Assembly: GCA_032164295.1 (NCBI GenBank) | Contig: JAJHTX010000003.1 | Coordinates: forward strand, 2,108,001-2,172,000 | DNA from: Inonotus obliquus | Lineage: Eukaryota > Basidiomycota > Agaricomycetes > Hymenochaetales > Hymenochaetaceae | Reading direction: 5' to 3' | Length of the DNA stretch: 64,000 nucleotides | Shown: piece by piece, positions 22,653 through 32,441 of the stretch | Numbering within the stretch: position 1 is the first letter of the stretch | Layout: the number at the start of each line of letters is the position of its first letter | Notes under the pieces: model-generated | What the model was told of the DNA's origin: nothing | Databases searched by the model: none | Seen by the model: the letters and a program-made list of their open reading frames with translations, nothing else | Translations under genes and position numbers: made by a program

Positions 22653-25600
22653 TTAGAAGAACATATCCCAAGGTGTCGTGCCGCTCTGCATCGGGAACTG
22701 GTTTTGAGGCATCCCAAGCCCACCCTCAGGCAAGTTTACGAAAGCCGACGAATGTTCTTGCCGACCGCCACCCAACAACGCTGAGAATTCAGTTGAGTTT
22801 TGTCGTTGCTGATTCTGCTGCTGCAACTTCATCGCTACTTCCGGTGTACCAGCTGCCTCGGGCGAGTTGCCGCTGCTCATCTCCGCCCACATGAAAGCGC
22901 TCGGGTCAGGCTCGCCCGTGAACGCTACGTTCTGCGCAAGGTGCAAATCCGCACCTGAGGAAAGATAATTGATCAATAGCGCTTCCTGGTCCGACCACAC
23001 TGACCATGCGGCCGGTAGATCTGCGTTCATCGGTACACCAATTATACTTGAATCACCATTCTCTGGAGTTGCGGGTAACGTCGAATCTTCCGGCGAGTTT
23101 GTTGGTTGGTAACCTTTGATGCCGTTAGTAAGCGGCCCGTGCTCCTTCTTCAGCGAGATGCGGGAAAAGTCAGGGTGAGTAACATTCGGGACAGGCGGTG
23201 TAATGGACGTGGTTGATGAATGGGCAGACATAAGAGGAGGGAGCGGTATGTCCCGTGGCTCTTCCTTCGGCTTAACAAGCTTGTTCTTCCCAGCGAAAAT
23301 CAGCAGTTCATCATCTGCTTCTCCCGGAGTTTTTACATCCGCGCCATTCGCCGTCAAAGGTTGTAGCTCATTAAATGACATAGCAGCCCTATGCGCCTTT
23401 TCCCGTAAATGGACGAGTGTGGGTAAGCTGCGTTTGGCCCGGTCTGAATGCTGCGCGGCCTTCTCGAAAAGCCCAACGGCAAGATCTAACTCGAGGAGTG
23501 CTGCGCGTACAGTGTCCGGTTCACGCCCTTTGGTGGCGATTGAACCAACAATAACCTTGTGAGGTGCAGTCAAGTCAGCATTGATTTGGCGCATGCACTC
23601 AAACCATGGGGCTCACCGTCGCAGAGAATGCATGCGACCATAACGACCAGAACCGGCTGACAAGATTAGGAAACGCTGCATAATGGTGGCGTACGACCTT
23701 TAGTATTGAGAGTGCTGCTCGATGAGCAGACAAGTACGAATGTGAGTATTGGCTCAGTAGAGGATCGGCCGGATGTTCGATCAGTGCCTTAGCAAAGAAA
23801 CCTCGATGAATATACATAAGCACTGCAAAAAAGCGTGAGCATTATTTCGCCCATGACTCCGTTAGAGGACTTACATCCATCTAGGCAGACCGCGGGGACC
23901 ATTCGCTGCATAATAAGCATCGGACCGTCCGCTTCAATGTTGACACTCTCATCTGGTACCTGTATGTGCTTCGGTATGACGGTCTCGGAGATCTTACGAT
24001 CAATTTCGAGGATCTGCGAATATCGCACAGGCTGCACGCCAGAAAAGAGGTCACTGCATGCGTGTACCATGAGCGACATCTGATGTCGGATCCTCCAGTC
24101 TGGTCAGATCATAGTATACGAACGAGACAAAGTAAGAGTTAGTAACATGTCTTCAGCGAGGACGAAAACGAGTCAGGACACACGGATTGGGTGGAAGGTG
24201 GAAATTTAGGGTTAAGCTCCGGTAGAAAGACCAAGCCGGACTCACATGTGGGCTCTTTTCTCCCGTCCTCAGTGACATACTCGGAGCCTTTTTCTGGGAA
24301 TTTGCAGTCACAATATTTCAAGACGAAAGATGGCGGCTTCCCGTTTGCCATGTTCTGTAACCGCTTAACATAGAACATTTCTCATAGGAGCCAGTGACTT
24401 ACATGCCAGCAATCGATGGTGAACAGCTCCCAGAATACGTTTCTCCGCCTATCTGCATTGGCTTCGCATACGTTCCATTTCGCAACATCCCTATCTTTAA
24501 CGTGCCCCAAATTAGCAGGCCTATAGCATCAATCGGTCAATAAAGATACTCACGAAGCCCCATCTAGACCGCGGAGCAACCAGATCAGCTGTGAAATAAC
24601 TCAATCAGGATTAAGCTCGTACATACACTCAAGCCCAAGTTCGCAGCTAAGGCAAATAGCGAACCAGCCAAGTCGAGTGTATCGTTGCGTCCGCAGTGAG
24701 CATTGTAAGCGGCCATTAATGCAACCGTCTGCACCGCTGGCAGCGTTGGTGCGCCAACAACCCGTGTTAAGCTCAGCGCCGCAAGAGCCATTTGGTAGTA
24801 TCGCTCCGCTTCATCATTGTATGGTGGTAGCGTAAGATCGGCGAGGGCGCCAGTTGCAAACACCATGAGTAGCAGAGCCAGTTCGTGAACGCAGGTCGCT
24901 CCAAACTGCGACTCGCCCTCAGTCATGCTGAGATTCGCGCCACCGAGTGGACCAGAACCGCGGTAACAACTTGGGAGGAGCTCCTCGATGATCTGCGGTC
25001 GTGCGACCACGCGCACAATCCAGGAGAAGTTCTCAAGGAACGCCTCGCACAGTGAGCTCGCTCTCGTAAACGGTGGCATATTCTTTTGGATAATAGAAAG
25101 GACTGTCTCCGCGGATGAATTTGGTGGCATGAACAGCCATGCATCGGATCGTCGGGAGAGTCTCTGCGGAAACAACTCCTCGGTGAATGGTTTGGCGCGA
25201 CCTTGCTGCCCGTCATTTCCAAGCTAGAAGGCACGATTGATACGTCAGAGTTCTGTATGAAGAAATTCCGGTAAACATACGAGGAATAAGCTTTCGCCTC
25301 CTCCTAGACGCCCGATAAAACGGGAAATGCCCCGTTCGGAAATACTCATCGTTCCCATGGCCTCCACATAGTCTCCGTCGGGCTCGCCCTCAGCCGGCGG
25401 CGGTGGAGCGGGAGCAACTCCGCGTTTTATTGCAAGAAGCTCTTCTCTGAGCAACGGGTGGTTGCTGGATGAGTTGGCGGAATGGGAAATTTCGAGAGCA
25501 TCTTCTAACTGTCGTATTCGCTGGCTCATCTCACTCAATTTCCGGTGCAACTGGGCCGTGTCTGAAAGCAGCGAGCGTGTCTCCTGGTCCGTCCAAGCGT

Positions 25601-26025
25601 GCCCTGTGTGCAATGATTAGCATGGAGAAACTCGCGCCGGACCGATGAGGTCAGAAGATCAATCCGCACCGTTCGGACACATCGCTGCGCGGTTCCGGCG
25701 GATGCATGATGCGCAAGGAACCTTTGCGATGGGTCAGACTGATTATCTTCCGACATCATGATGCAGCGCACCTTCCTGTCGCATCTCAACTTCAACCTAG
25801 ATATTTGATAAGCATACAGTAGTCACTTACTCGGGAAACAGCAGTGCTCACCGCTGACACTCTATGCATGCTATCTCGCCGCGAGCTCTGCGGAGTTCCT
25901 GTTCCTGTATGCGAATTTGATATTTATTAGAATCACATAAGTGTTTGTCAGAAACAGTGGCCGCCCACTCTCTGACGAGTTGCCTCGTCCATGGACGTGC
26001 GACGGTTCGCACGGTCTGCGGGCAT
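22653..26025 (-). CDS. Zn2Cys6 fungal-specific transcription factor
   Basis: The N-terminus starts MPADRANRRTSMDEATRQR and after an intron reads CIECQRLKLRCDRKVPCASC, completed by IRRNRAAMC: six cysteines spaced C-x2-C-x6-C-x5-C-x2-C-x8-C, split by three introns, as in binuclear zinc clusters. A coiled-coil-like linker follows (LHRKLSEMSQRIRQLEDALE). The middle-homology region is present: NFSWIVRVV, RRRNVFWELFTIDCWH, then PPSFVLKYCDCKFP, the classic fungal transcription-factor signature, and RFWSLWSHAFSATV. The C-terminal 300 residues are Pro/Ser/Gln-rich and end TPWDMFF, likely an activation region. It should bind CGG-type sites in the nucleus; targets are unknown. More than ten introns, all compatible. 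Confidence 0.9.
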
Positions 26026-26088
26026 TATGAAGCTGAATGAGGAGGTTTACGAAGGTGGACTGTGTTTTGCAAAGCGGAGATGTGTATT

Positions 26089-26096
26089 ATATATAG
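26089..26096 (-). promoter_or_regulatory. TATA box of the Zn2Cys6 gene
   Basis: TATATATA on the minus strand lies about 64-71 nt upstream of the start codon, a normal distance for a fungal TATA element with a short leader. Confidence 0.5.
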
Positions 26097-26970
26097 AGCG
26101 CTGAGCTCTGAAGTCCAAACGGGTTCAAGATGACAAAGACGTGACGATGGGGTTGGGATACCGTGGGCTACCTTGTGCTTGCTGGATTTCTACTGGTAGC
26201 GGTCCAAATTTCGGAACTTGGCACAACCCGTGCTCTTCCTACCTATGGTCTACCATCAACGGATTCATGGACCGTCCACCGAGTTCTCGTATGGTTCCAG
26301 ATCCAATCAAATCCAGACATACAGAAATTAGCATCACGTGCATTTCACCTATGACTCATTTCGCGCGAAATTTCTATGTCCCCAAAAGGCAAGTGCTAAT
26401 TACATCAGAGGCTAATCGGATCGACGCCACTCAAATCAGGAACATATAAGTATGCTCAATCCAAGTCGTCTGCTCAACGTTCACAGGTTCACCACCTTCG
26501 ATCTTTTGGACGTGCACTCATTCTTCGAGTTCTCAAAACGAGTGGCGATAGTCAGTATGGAACTTTCAGGTTTATCCAGTCTTCCCGCTGTATGCATATC
26601 TGACAGTACTCTGTATCCGTCGCCTCCCTGAGAACTTTTAGCTGCCTGAAATTTACGGGGTCGCCGGTTAAGCGCAGATGAATTTCTAGTCCAGCACGGG
26701 CCAACACGGTCTACGAGGGTAAAAGACGTATACGTTCCAATAATAAATTCATTTTTCATGACCCCCTTAAGCTTCTCGGAGATCATCAAAGCCTGTTTCG
26801 ATACTATGTCCGACATCCGCCTGCACTCTGATGTCCCGACGGCGCCGGCCTTCCCGCGGGGCCTCTGTTGGGTAGCGGAGCACCGTTCATAAACGCGAAC
26901 ATGCTCATCTAAAGGCTACCAGGGGTGCCACTTCATACTACATATACCCTCGCTCCTTTTTCGAGCTACG

Positions 26971-27355
26971 TCATGAGAGTCTTAATGATCATCTAGTGCA
27001 AGACGACCAGACTGCATTCAAAGAACCGGAAAACAGAATAGGCGGCGTACGATGCTGATGGCTTAGAGACAAGAATGCAGAGACAGCCTGGTGCCAGTGA
27101 GTAGCAGGGTCTCGAAAGCGTAGGTTCAGTACTTACGATCTCTTGCATAACAGAACCATCTTGCGGTACCTTCGCCCCGAGGAGGTTCCCGCATAGGGAG
27201 ATTAACGTCATTCCACTATGATTACACTGGGTCAGGTCTATCAGATAAAATGAAGATTCAGTATCATTACCCTGCGTGTCGATATCTTCCGTCACTGGAG
27301 CAAAATTTTCTTCTTCCGTCGTCGCCGCGGATGCGAAAATCAATCTCCTTCGCAT
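26971..27355 (-). CDS. possible small orphan gene, two exons
   Basis: The first exon (about 27136-27355) encodes MRRRLIFASAATTEEENFAP and runs to GAKVPQDGSVMQEI, where a good donor GTAAGT stands. A possible acceptor (GCACTAG, near 27000) leads into a short last exon ending in TAG. The product would be about 80 residues, acidic in the middle, with no family I recognise. The support is codon texture plus one consensus donor, so this is weak. Confidence 0.3.
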
Positions 27356-28631
27356 GACTCGCTTTCAGATGACGCAAACCCAGCTAGGTACACACAGGGT
27401 GGGGGAAGGGAGCGGCGTGCAACGCTCCAACGGGTAGACCATTTCCTGATGTCCGCAACCGGAAAGGTGCTTACGGCAGTACGAACTGCGTTTACTGTTG
27501 TAGGCGGTACGGTCCCGCTATCAACCCACTAGGCGTCTGTGTCGCAAACCCTTCTGGATTCTGGGAAGTTCGATTGTTCAATTCGATTGGCTATCAACGT
27601 TTCCATTCCAAGCGGTGTTTCTATTCCCAATACCACAGTTATCGGAACAGTACGCTCGGAGGCCAACGTCGGGGGAAAGCGTTACGCTGCTCCTCATCTC
27701 TGTCCCGAGTGGCTCTGAAACATACACACTCGCCGAGATCAGGGAGAAGCAGTAGGCGGCCGACAAAGGATTCGAGGAGGAAACGGTCCAATGAACGAGA
27801 GACTTCCATGCGGTCGGCTTTCGTCGGTGTCGGACCTCAGGCTAGTGACTCTAACGGAGCCCATAGATTTCTAACTATGGACGGACCCGCGTCCACCGAA
27901 AACCAACAGTCCAACCTCGTACGGTACGCAACTTTCAAGTTCCTTCAGGACATGTTACACACAACAGGATCACACAATTTTCCAGATTAACTGCTATCTA
28001 CCTGGCACCAATTTGCAAATGCCATACTTGCGAAGTAAATAAGGAGCCAATCACGCCGATCTGCCGGATTTCAAATGCTCCTGGAGGTTCGAGCTCCGCT
28101 ACAACCTTAAACTCGACCAGAACCTACCGACTTCCCAATGTAGCGTACTACAGAGCTGCGCCCTGCATTTCTTGTGGCACAGCATTACTGTGGATCGAAG
28201 CATCGATCACTAGAACTGTTTCGAGGCAGTTTGTGGCTACGAAGTGATTCGTTCGGCACAAGCTGCCTGAATCATTCTGGCTGCCGCGATGTGTTACGCG
28301 GTGCACCTCGAGGTCTTGCACAGTCAGAAAGCGATCAGGACCTTGGGGAGACTTGGGCAACGATTGAGTCGGTACTTTGTTATTTTCATTATTTGTCTCA
28401 TCGGAGCGACGGAGGAGATTTTGGAAATAGCTGCGACGTTCAAAGTCTTTCATTTACCGTATCAGTAACAGTATCTATTTCCCTTTCGCATACGTCTTTA
28501 CCGTACGAACCTACGTGGAACCTCGTTGTTACGAGGTCGGAGTCGGAGCGCTTTGACTCCTCGAGCGAGTAGTGAGCCTCAATGGCAATCGAAAGTGTCG
28601 AAGTGCTCCAACACCGACCTTGGGGTAGTGG

Positions 28632-29000
28632 TGTCAGAATGGCGCAATTAATGTAAATTCCTTATCTTTGACCTTATGACCTATTCCTCATCATTCCGTC
28701 ATTATTGTGTTTGTATTGTTTCATTACATTTCATTTTGTTACAATTGCGTGTTCTCGCGCGATATAGTGGACATCTGTTTTCACGCCCCCACGTGTTTCT
28801 GTCTATATAAGACCTTCCCTTTCACACTGACACCTTCAGGACGAGAGTCTGAAGTGTCTGTGTGAGTACAATCCCTCTTCATTGTTATTGTACTTGTATA
28901 CTGATCTGTACACTTAACCTAGTAATCATTGTGATTGCTAGGTATGTTAAATATACCAGGACGAGAGTCTGAAGTGTCTGTTAATCATTGTGATTGCTAG
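28632..29000 (+). mobile_element. LTR-like remnant with TATA box and duplicated blocks
   Basis: The stretch starts with TGTCAGAATGG, the kind of end seen on gypsy-type LTRs. It carries CACGTG and a TATATAA (28804-28810), followed by two pairs of exact repeats: 24 bp at 28837-28860 and 28957-28980, and 19 bp at 28923-28941 and 28982-29000. The layout looks like promoter plus transcript start of an LTR with an internal partial duplication. I cannot define the right end or a target-site duplication, and no polymerase or integrase is nearby, so this is at most a solo or broken LTR. Confidence 0.3.
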
Positions 29001-29044
29001 CTCGTCCCACAACTGTGTGCACTTGCGTTTACGCTGCCGCTGCC

Positions 29045-29600
29045 CAAGCCAAGTCGAGTTGAGATAACTCCTCCTTGGTCTTACTTGCCATTTGATTTAA
29101 TAAGTGGATCCTAGAGGCCAACTACTTGAACGCAAGCTCTTGTCAATCTCTGTTATACCCTTCTTCCCCTTCCCCTTCATCTTGTTCTCATCATACTCCG
29201 TGTCTGAGCCATTAGGCGTCCAGGCTGGATGATCATCCTTCCCCGACCTCCTCCCCTTCATTCCATTCATTCCTTTCTTCTTCTCGTCACATTCATGGTT
29301 CGTTAGAGTGACTTCAGCTAATTATCACAGTAAGTTTCCTCAACGATCACTGACAAAATAGATGTTGCCAAAGTCTTCCTCTGGTACACCGGATTCAGCA
29401 ACACGTTCTTTTTTGATATTAATGTCCTCCAATTCGGAGTTACAGTTTCATACCACGACTCAGAAGCAGAAGACAATGAAACAATGAGACAGGACAGTCT
29501 CCTGCCTTCTCGTTAGCTCGAAGCCTCGAACTACTGCGAAAACCTTCAATGGATGTACCTTGGACATTCTCAACTTTGAGATTCTTTCTGACAAGCCGAT
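29045..29600 (-). pseudogene. unrecognised coding-looking segments, probably a decayed gene
   Basis: Reading the minus strand from a TATAAAA at about 29737, one meets an ATG-led frame (MSKVHPLKVFAVVRGFE), then ELEDINIKKERVAESGVPEE continuing to DFGNIYF before a GTCAGT donor-like site, then KDDHPAWTPNGSDTEYDENK and a Lys/Gly-rich tail ending GSTY. Downstream stands MASKTKEELSQLDLAWAAAA. Each piece has coding texture, but the frames do not join under ordinary splicing (one junction is off by one base). The sequence is therefore a relic, carries an error, or is spliced in a way I did not find. I do not recognise the family. Confidence 0.35.
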
Positions 29601-30312
29601 TTCGCCGTTCAGCAGCGAGGCTCGATGCAAAAACGACGTTTTTTGTTCCGGGACTCGGAGAGTACTAGTGGAACGGAGGAATAGAGTGTATAGTCAATTT
29701 CAACTTGGTCCGTAGTGAGAGAGCCGCCGTTTTATAGCCCTTGGATGTTGTTCCCTGTACGTGTGAGAATTACGAGTCCACATCATATGTATTCGCATTC
29801 GCAGCTTGGTTCACGTTGGAATGGGACGGGTGAATCTTTATGACCGATTCGGAACCTTCGCTACTTATTTCGCTACAGTTGTTTGTAAAATACCTGAGAA
29901 TCGTGACAAGATGACGTGAGCTGAGGATAACAATTGTAAAGCGGAGAACTAGAAATCGATAAATGATAACATTGCGACTGAATAGCCACTTCTTGATCTA
30001 TGATAGTTGTACATAACGCTGTAGTAGCGTATACGTAAACAGATTCGTCGGCGTGCAATGGAAGCAGCTAGACATTCTAACAAAAAGAGTGCAAAGAAAG
30101 GACTGAATGCCAGAATCAAATCGATCGAGATAAAATTGCCCGAATCATGATAATGAGAAGCAGGGGGCCGGGGGTACAAGTCCGAGGTGAAAATAAGGGT
30201 GAAATAAGTCGTAAGACATAAATACATACGAGGCGTTCTTCTTCCGCGGAATATGCATCTGGATCACAAGGGAACCACAAGTCAAAATCACTTCAATCAT
30301 TGCAAAAAGAAA

Positions 30313-31600
30313 TCAGAGTTCCGATTTAATAGCATGCAATTGGAGTTGTCGAACACGTGCCGGGGATACATCTAAGGGACGACGGCTTTAGCACTTTACA
30401 TTTTACGACTGGGAAAATAGTGATAAGGATGAAGGCAAGAAAGTTAGGGGACTTACCCAGAATTGCGCATGGTGATCCAACTAATATGAACTTCAATACC
30501 CCGTTCCTCCGCCACACCCCGAGATTTTGTAAACGTATCATCTGGTCTAGTAGCAAAAGCAGCAGAATGTGCCACCAATTGAATTGATAAATGTCGCAAT
30601 CGAGAGGGACAACCTCGAGTTAAGAAAATTTTCATTCGTTCGTCCCATAACCCCCAATCTGCTTCTTCGAAAGAGAAGTTGATGCATAACCTCTCAACGG
30701 TCCTCGGCATTTCGGAAAAACTATTATCGAATGTATGTCGAATAACAATCGTTAAGCTTTTCAGCTCATGACACGATCGGAAAATTCGATCTAGGACGCC
30801 TTCGCTAAGACCCGACACATTTATCCATAGATCGGACAGGGTGGTGAAGCAAGGTTCGAGGGCTTCGACACAGTCGTGTTCGTTATAATAGCATCTGGTG
30901 AGGTCCAACGCTAGGGACCCGAGTCGAAACCCGTTATCCCCATCTCGTGGTCTCGTGAGCCATTTGATGTACCGTAACGATAAAGCGCTCGCGCTTCCAA
31001 TCTTCAAGGAAACTTTTTCTAACGCCGGACCTGGATAATCCGCGTCCAATTCAGATTGGGGTATGGAGTATGTATATGCTGAACCCTGGCCGGAGTATTG
31101 CAGGGCCAAATGTCTAAGCATCGGCATGTGCTTGATTTGTTTGCACACGGCTCCGAGCAGCTGAGCTATGTCGCCCACTTGTACGAGGTGCAACTCCTCA
31201 ACCGGTGCATTCGCAAAGCTCCCTGCGAGACGATGCACGGGCAAATCGAACCAGTCCGTACAAAATGAAATGCTTCGTATGTTCGGGGTGCGAGCTACGA
31301 GTTTTGCCATGAGATCCCAGATATCGACATTGTGGTTGACCAAGTATTCAGCTTGACCGTGTTCATCGACATCACGGTAATGACGGAAAATAACCATCTC
31401 GTTCGTCCAGGACCCGAACATTGGGGAATTTATGGCGTTGATGATGTTCGCACTTCGGATATCTAACAAGACTTATAAGCGAGGGGAGCGTCGAGTCGCT
31501 TACACCGTCACTAACCTTGAATAGTGAGTATTTTCCCAAGTGTTCGTTGAGCCGGCTCTCTCCAATCCCTGCAGACCAAGCTTACACTTCGAAGGTCTCT
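30313..31600 (-). CDS. F-box/LRR-like protein, 5' end unclear
   Basis: The upstream exon (about 31525-31600) gives LRSVSLVCRDW followed by REPAQRTLGKIL, the second half of a basidiomycete F-box. An intron leads into the long exon (30453-31467), with leucine-rich segments such as MPMLRHLALQ, FRLGSLALDL and LSDLWINVSGL. A last small exon after GTAAGT at 30451-30452 ends at 30313. F-box proteins recruit substrates to SCF ubiquitin ligases. The first half of the F-box and a start ATG are missing from the expected place: the preceding frame is closed by a stop and occupied by another gene. The 5' end is therefore truncated or lies in an exon I could not find. Confidence 0.6.
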
Positions 31601-31623
31601 GTCAGTCTACGGAAACAACCGAT

Positions 31624-32079
31624 TTAGCAGAGCGTCTCTAGTTTGCTTATGGATGGACTTTCCTTGTCATATTCAATGAGTCCCATTTGAGGACCATCTG
31701 TGTCCCTTTGCACATAGAGTGCCGCTCTTCTTTCTTCGCCTAGGATATCCGCCACTTCACTGAGAATGACGCGAGGAAAGAGCGAGGAGAAGCTCGTGAC
31801 TCTCGGCGGAGGCTTAGCCGCATTGTGCTCGGCCACTCGTGTCCAAATGTCCTCTGGCTTGGAAAGCGTAATATCAGCAGGATTGAAGTTTGGATGTCGG
31901 ACAAGTGCAAGAACCACGGCAAGGACAGGCGAGGCGAGACGGTAGGCAAGCATAAGACTAGCGAGCATCGCGTCCGTCTCTGTGCGGAACGGAATGTATT
32001 CTTGCGTGTTGCGGTCGAATGCCATTGAACCCTTGAAGGGTAACCTTGTGTCTGGCGTTGGTGGTCGTATCGATCCCAT
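31624..32079 (-). CDS. orphan 151-residue protein
   Basis: A single open frame starts MGSIRPPTPDTRLPFKGSMA and ends SKLETLC. Its texture is protein-like, with an amphipathic helix-rich middle (LASLMLAYRLASPVLAVVLA). It lies directly upstream of the F-box-like gene on the same strand, with about 25 nt between them. That is unusually tight for fungi, so the two could be one transcript. No family is recognised. Confidence 0.5.
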   Translation of the reverse strand: MGSIRPPTPDTRLPFKGSMAFDRNTQEYIPFRTETDAMLASLMLAYRLASPVLAVVLALVRHPNFNPADITLSKPEDIWTRVAEHNAAKPPPRVTSFSSLFPRVILSEVADILGEERRAALYVQRDTDGPQMGLIEYDKESPSISKLETLC

Positions 32080-32441
32080 AATGGTTGTGAAGTAAGTTCC
32101 TCAGATGACCACTAAGTTGAACGCGCGAGTTGGGGAATGATAGGCAAGATTTTATGGTATTGCTGCGGACATGCCAGGAGGACTTTCAGGTCAGACTATG
32201 GCTGTCTGTAAAATACAGTCCGTGAAGCTTTCGGCCTATTACCGGGACCCGGACGGAGATGAGTGTCAGTGCGTTAGTCATTACATAAATGGACCGATTA
32301 TCCATCCAAGAGTATGTCATCACTCCCGTCGATCCTATTCTCCAAATGTAGTATCTGCTTCCGTTCTGTTACTGTTGTTGTGTACGTTCTTAGACAGAAA
32401 AGTTGTCGTATTCTCGATGCTCTAGCTTACTCTTAAATAGC
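32080..32441. other. divergent promoter region
   Basis: A 362-bp gap between the orphan (-) and the gamma-ear-motif gene (+). No gene is seen; it must serve as promoter for both. Confidence 0.5.

Larger units (their letters stand above)
26026..28620. other. gene-poor block with coding-looking fragments
   Basis: I find no complete gene of a known family. Three fragments look more coding-like than chance: plus strand 26148-26354 (a hydrophobic stretch GYLVLAGFLLVAVQIS), minus strand 26481-26816 (111 codons) and minus strand 26970-27355 (listed separately). A plus-strand frame stays open from about 27390 to 27990 without an early ATG. They may be decayed genes or orphan exons. Confidence 0.35.

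Noticed and set aside
27574..27990. 138-codon plus-strand frame in the gene-poor block
   Set aside because: Arg/Ser-rich with no domain texture; the frame is open upstream without a start, and another frame looks equally open.
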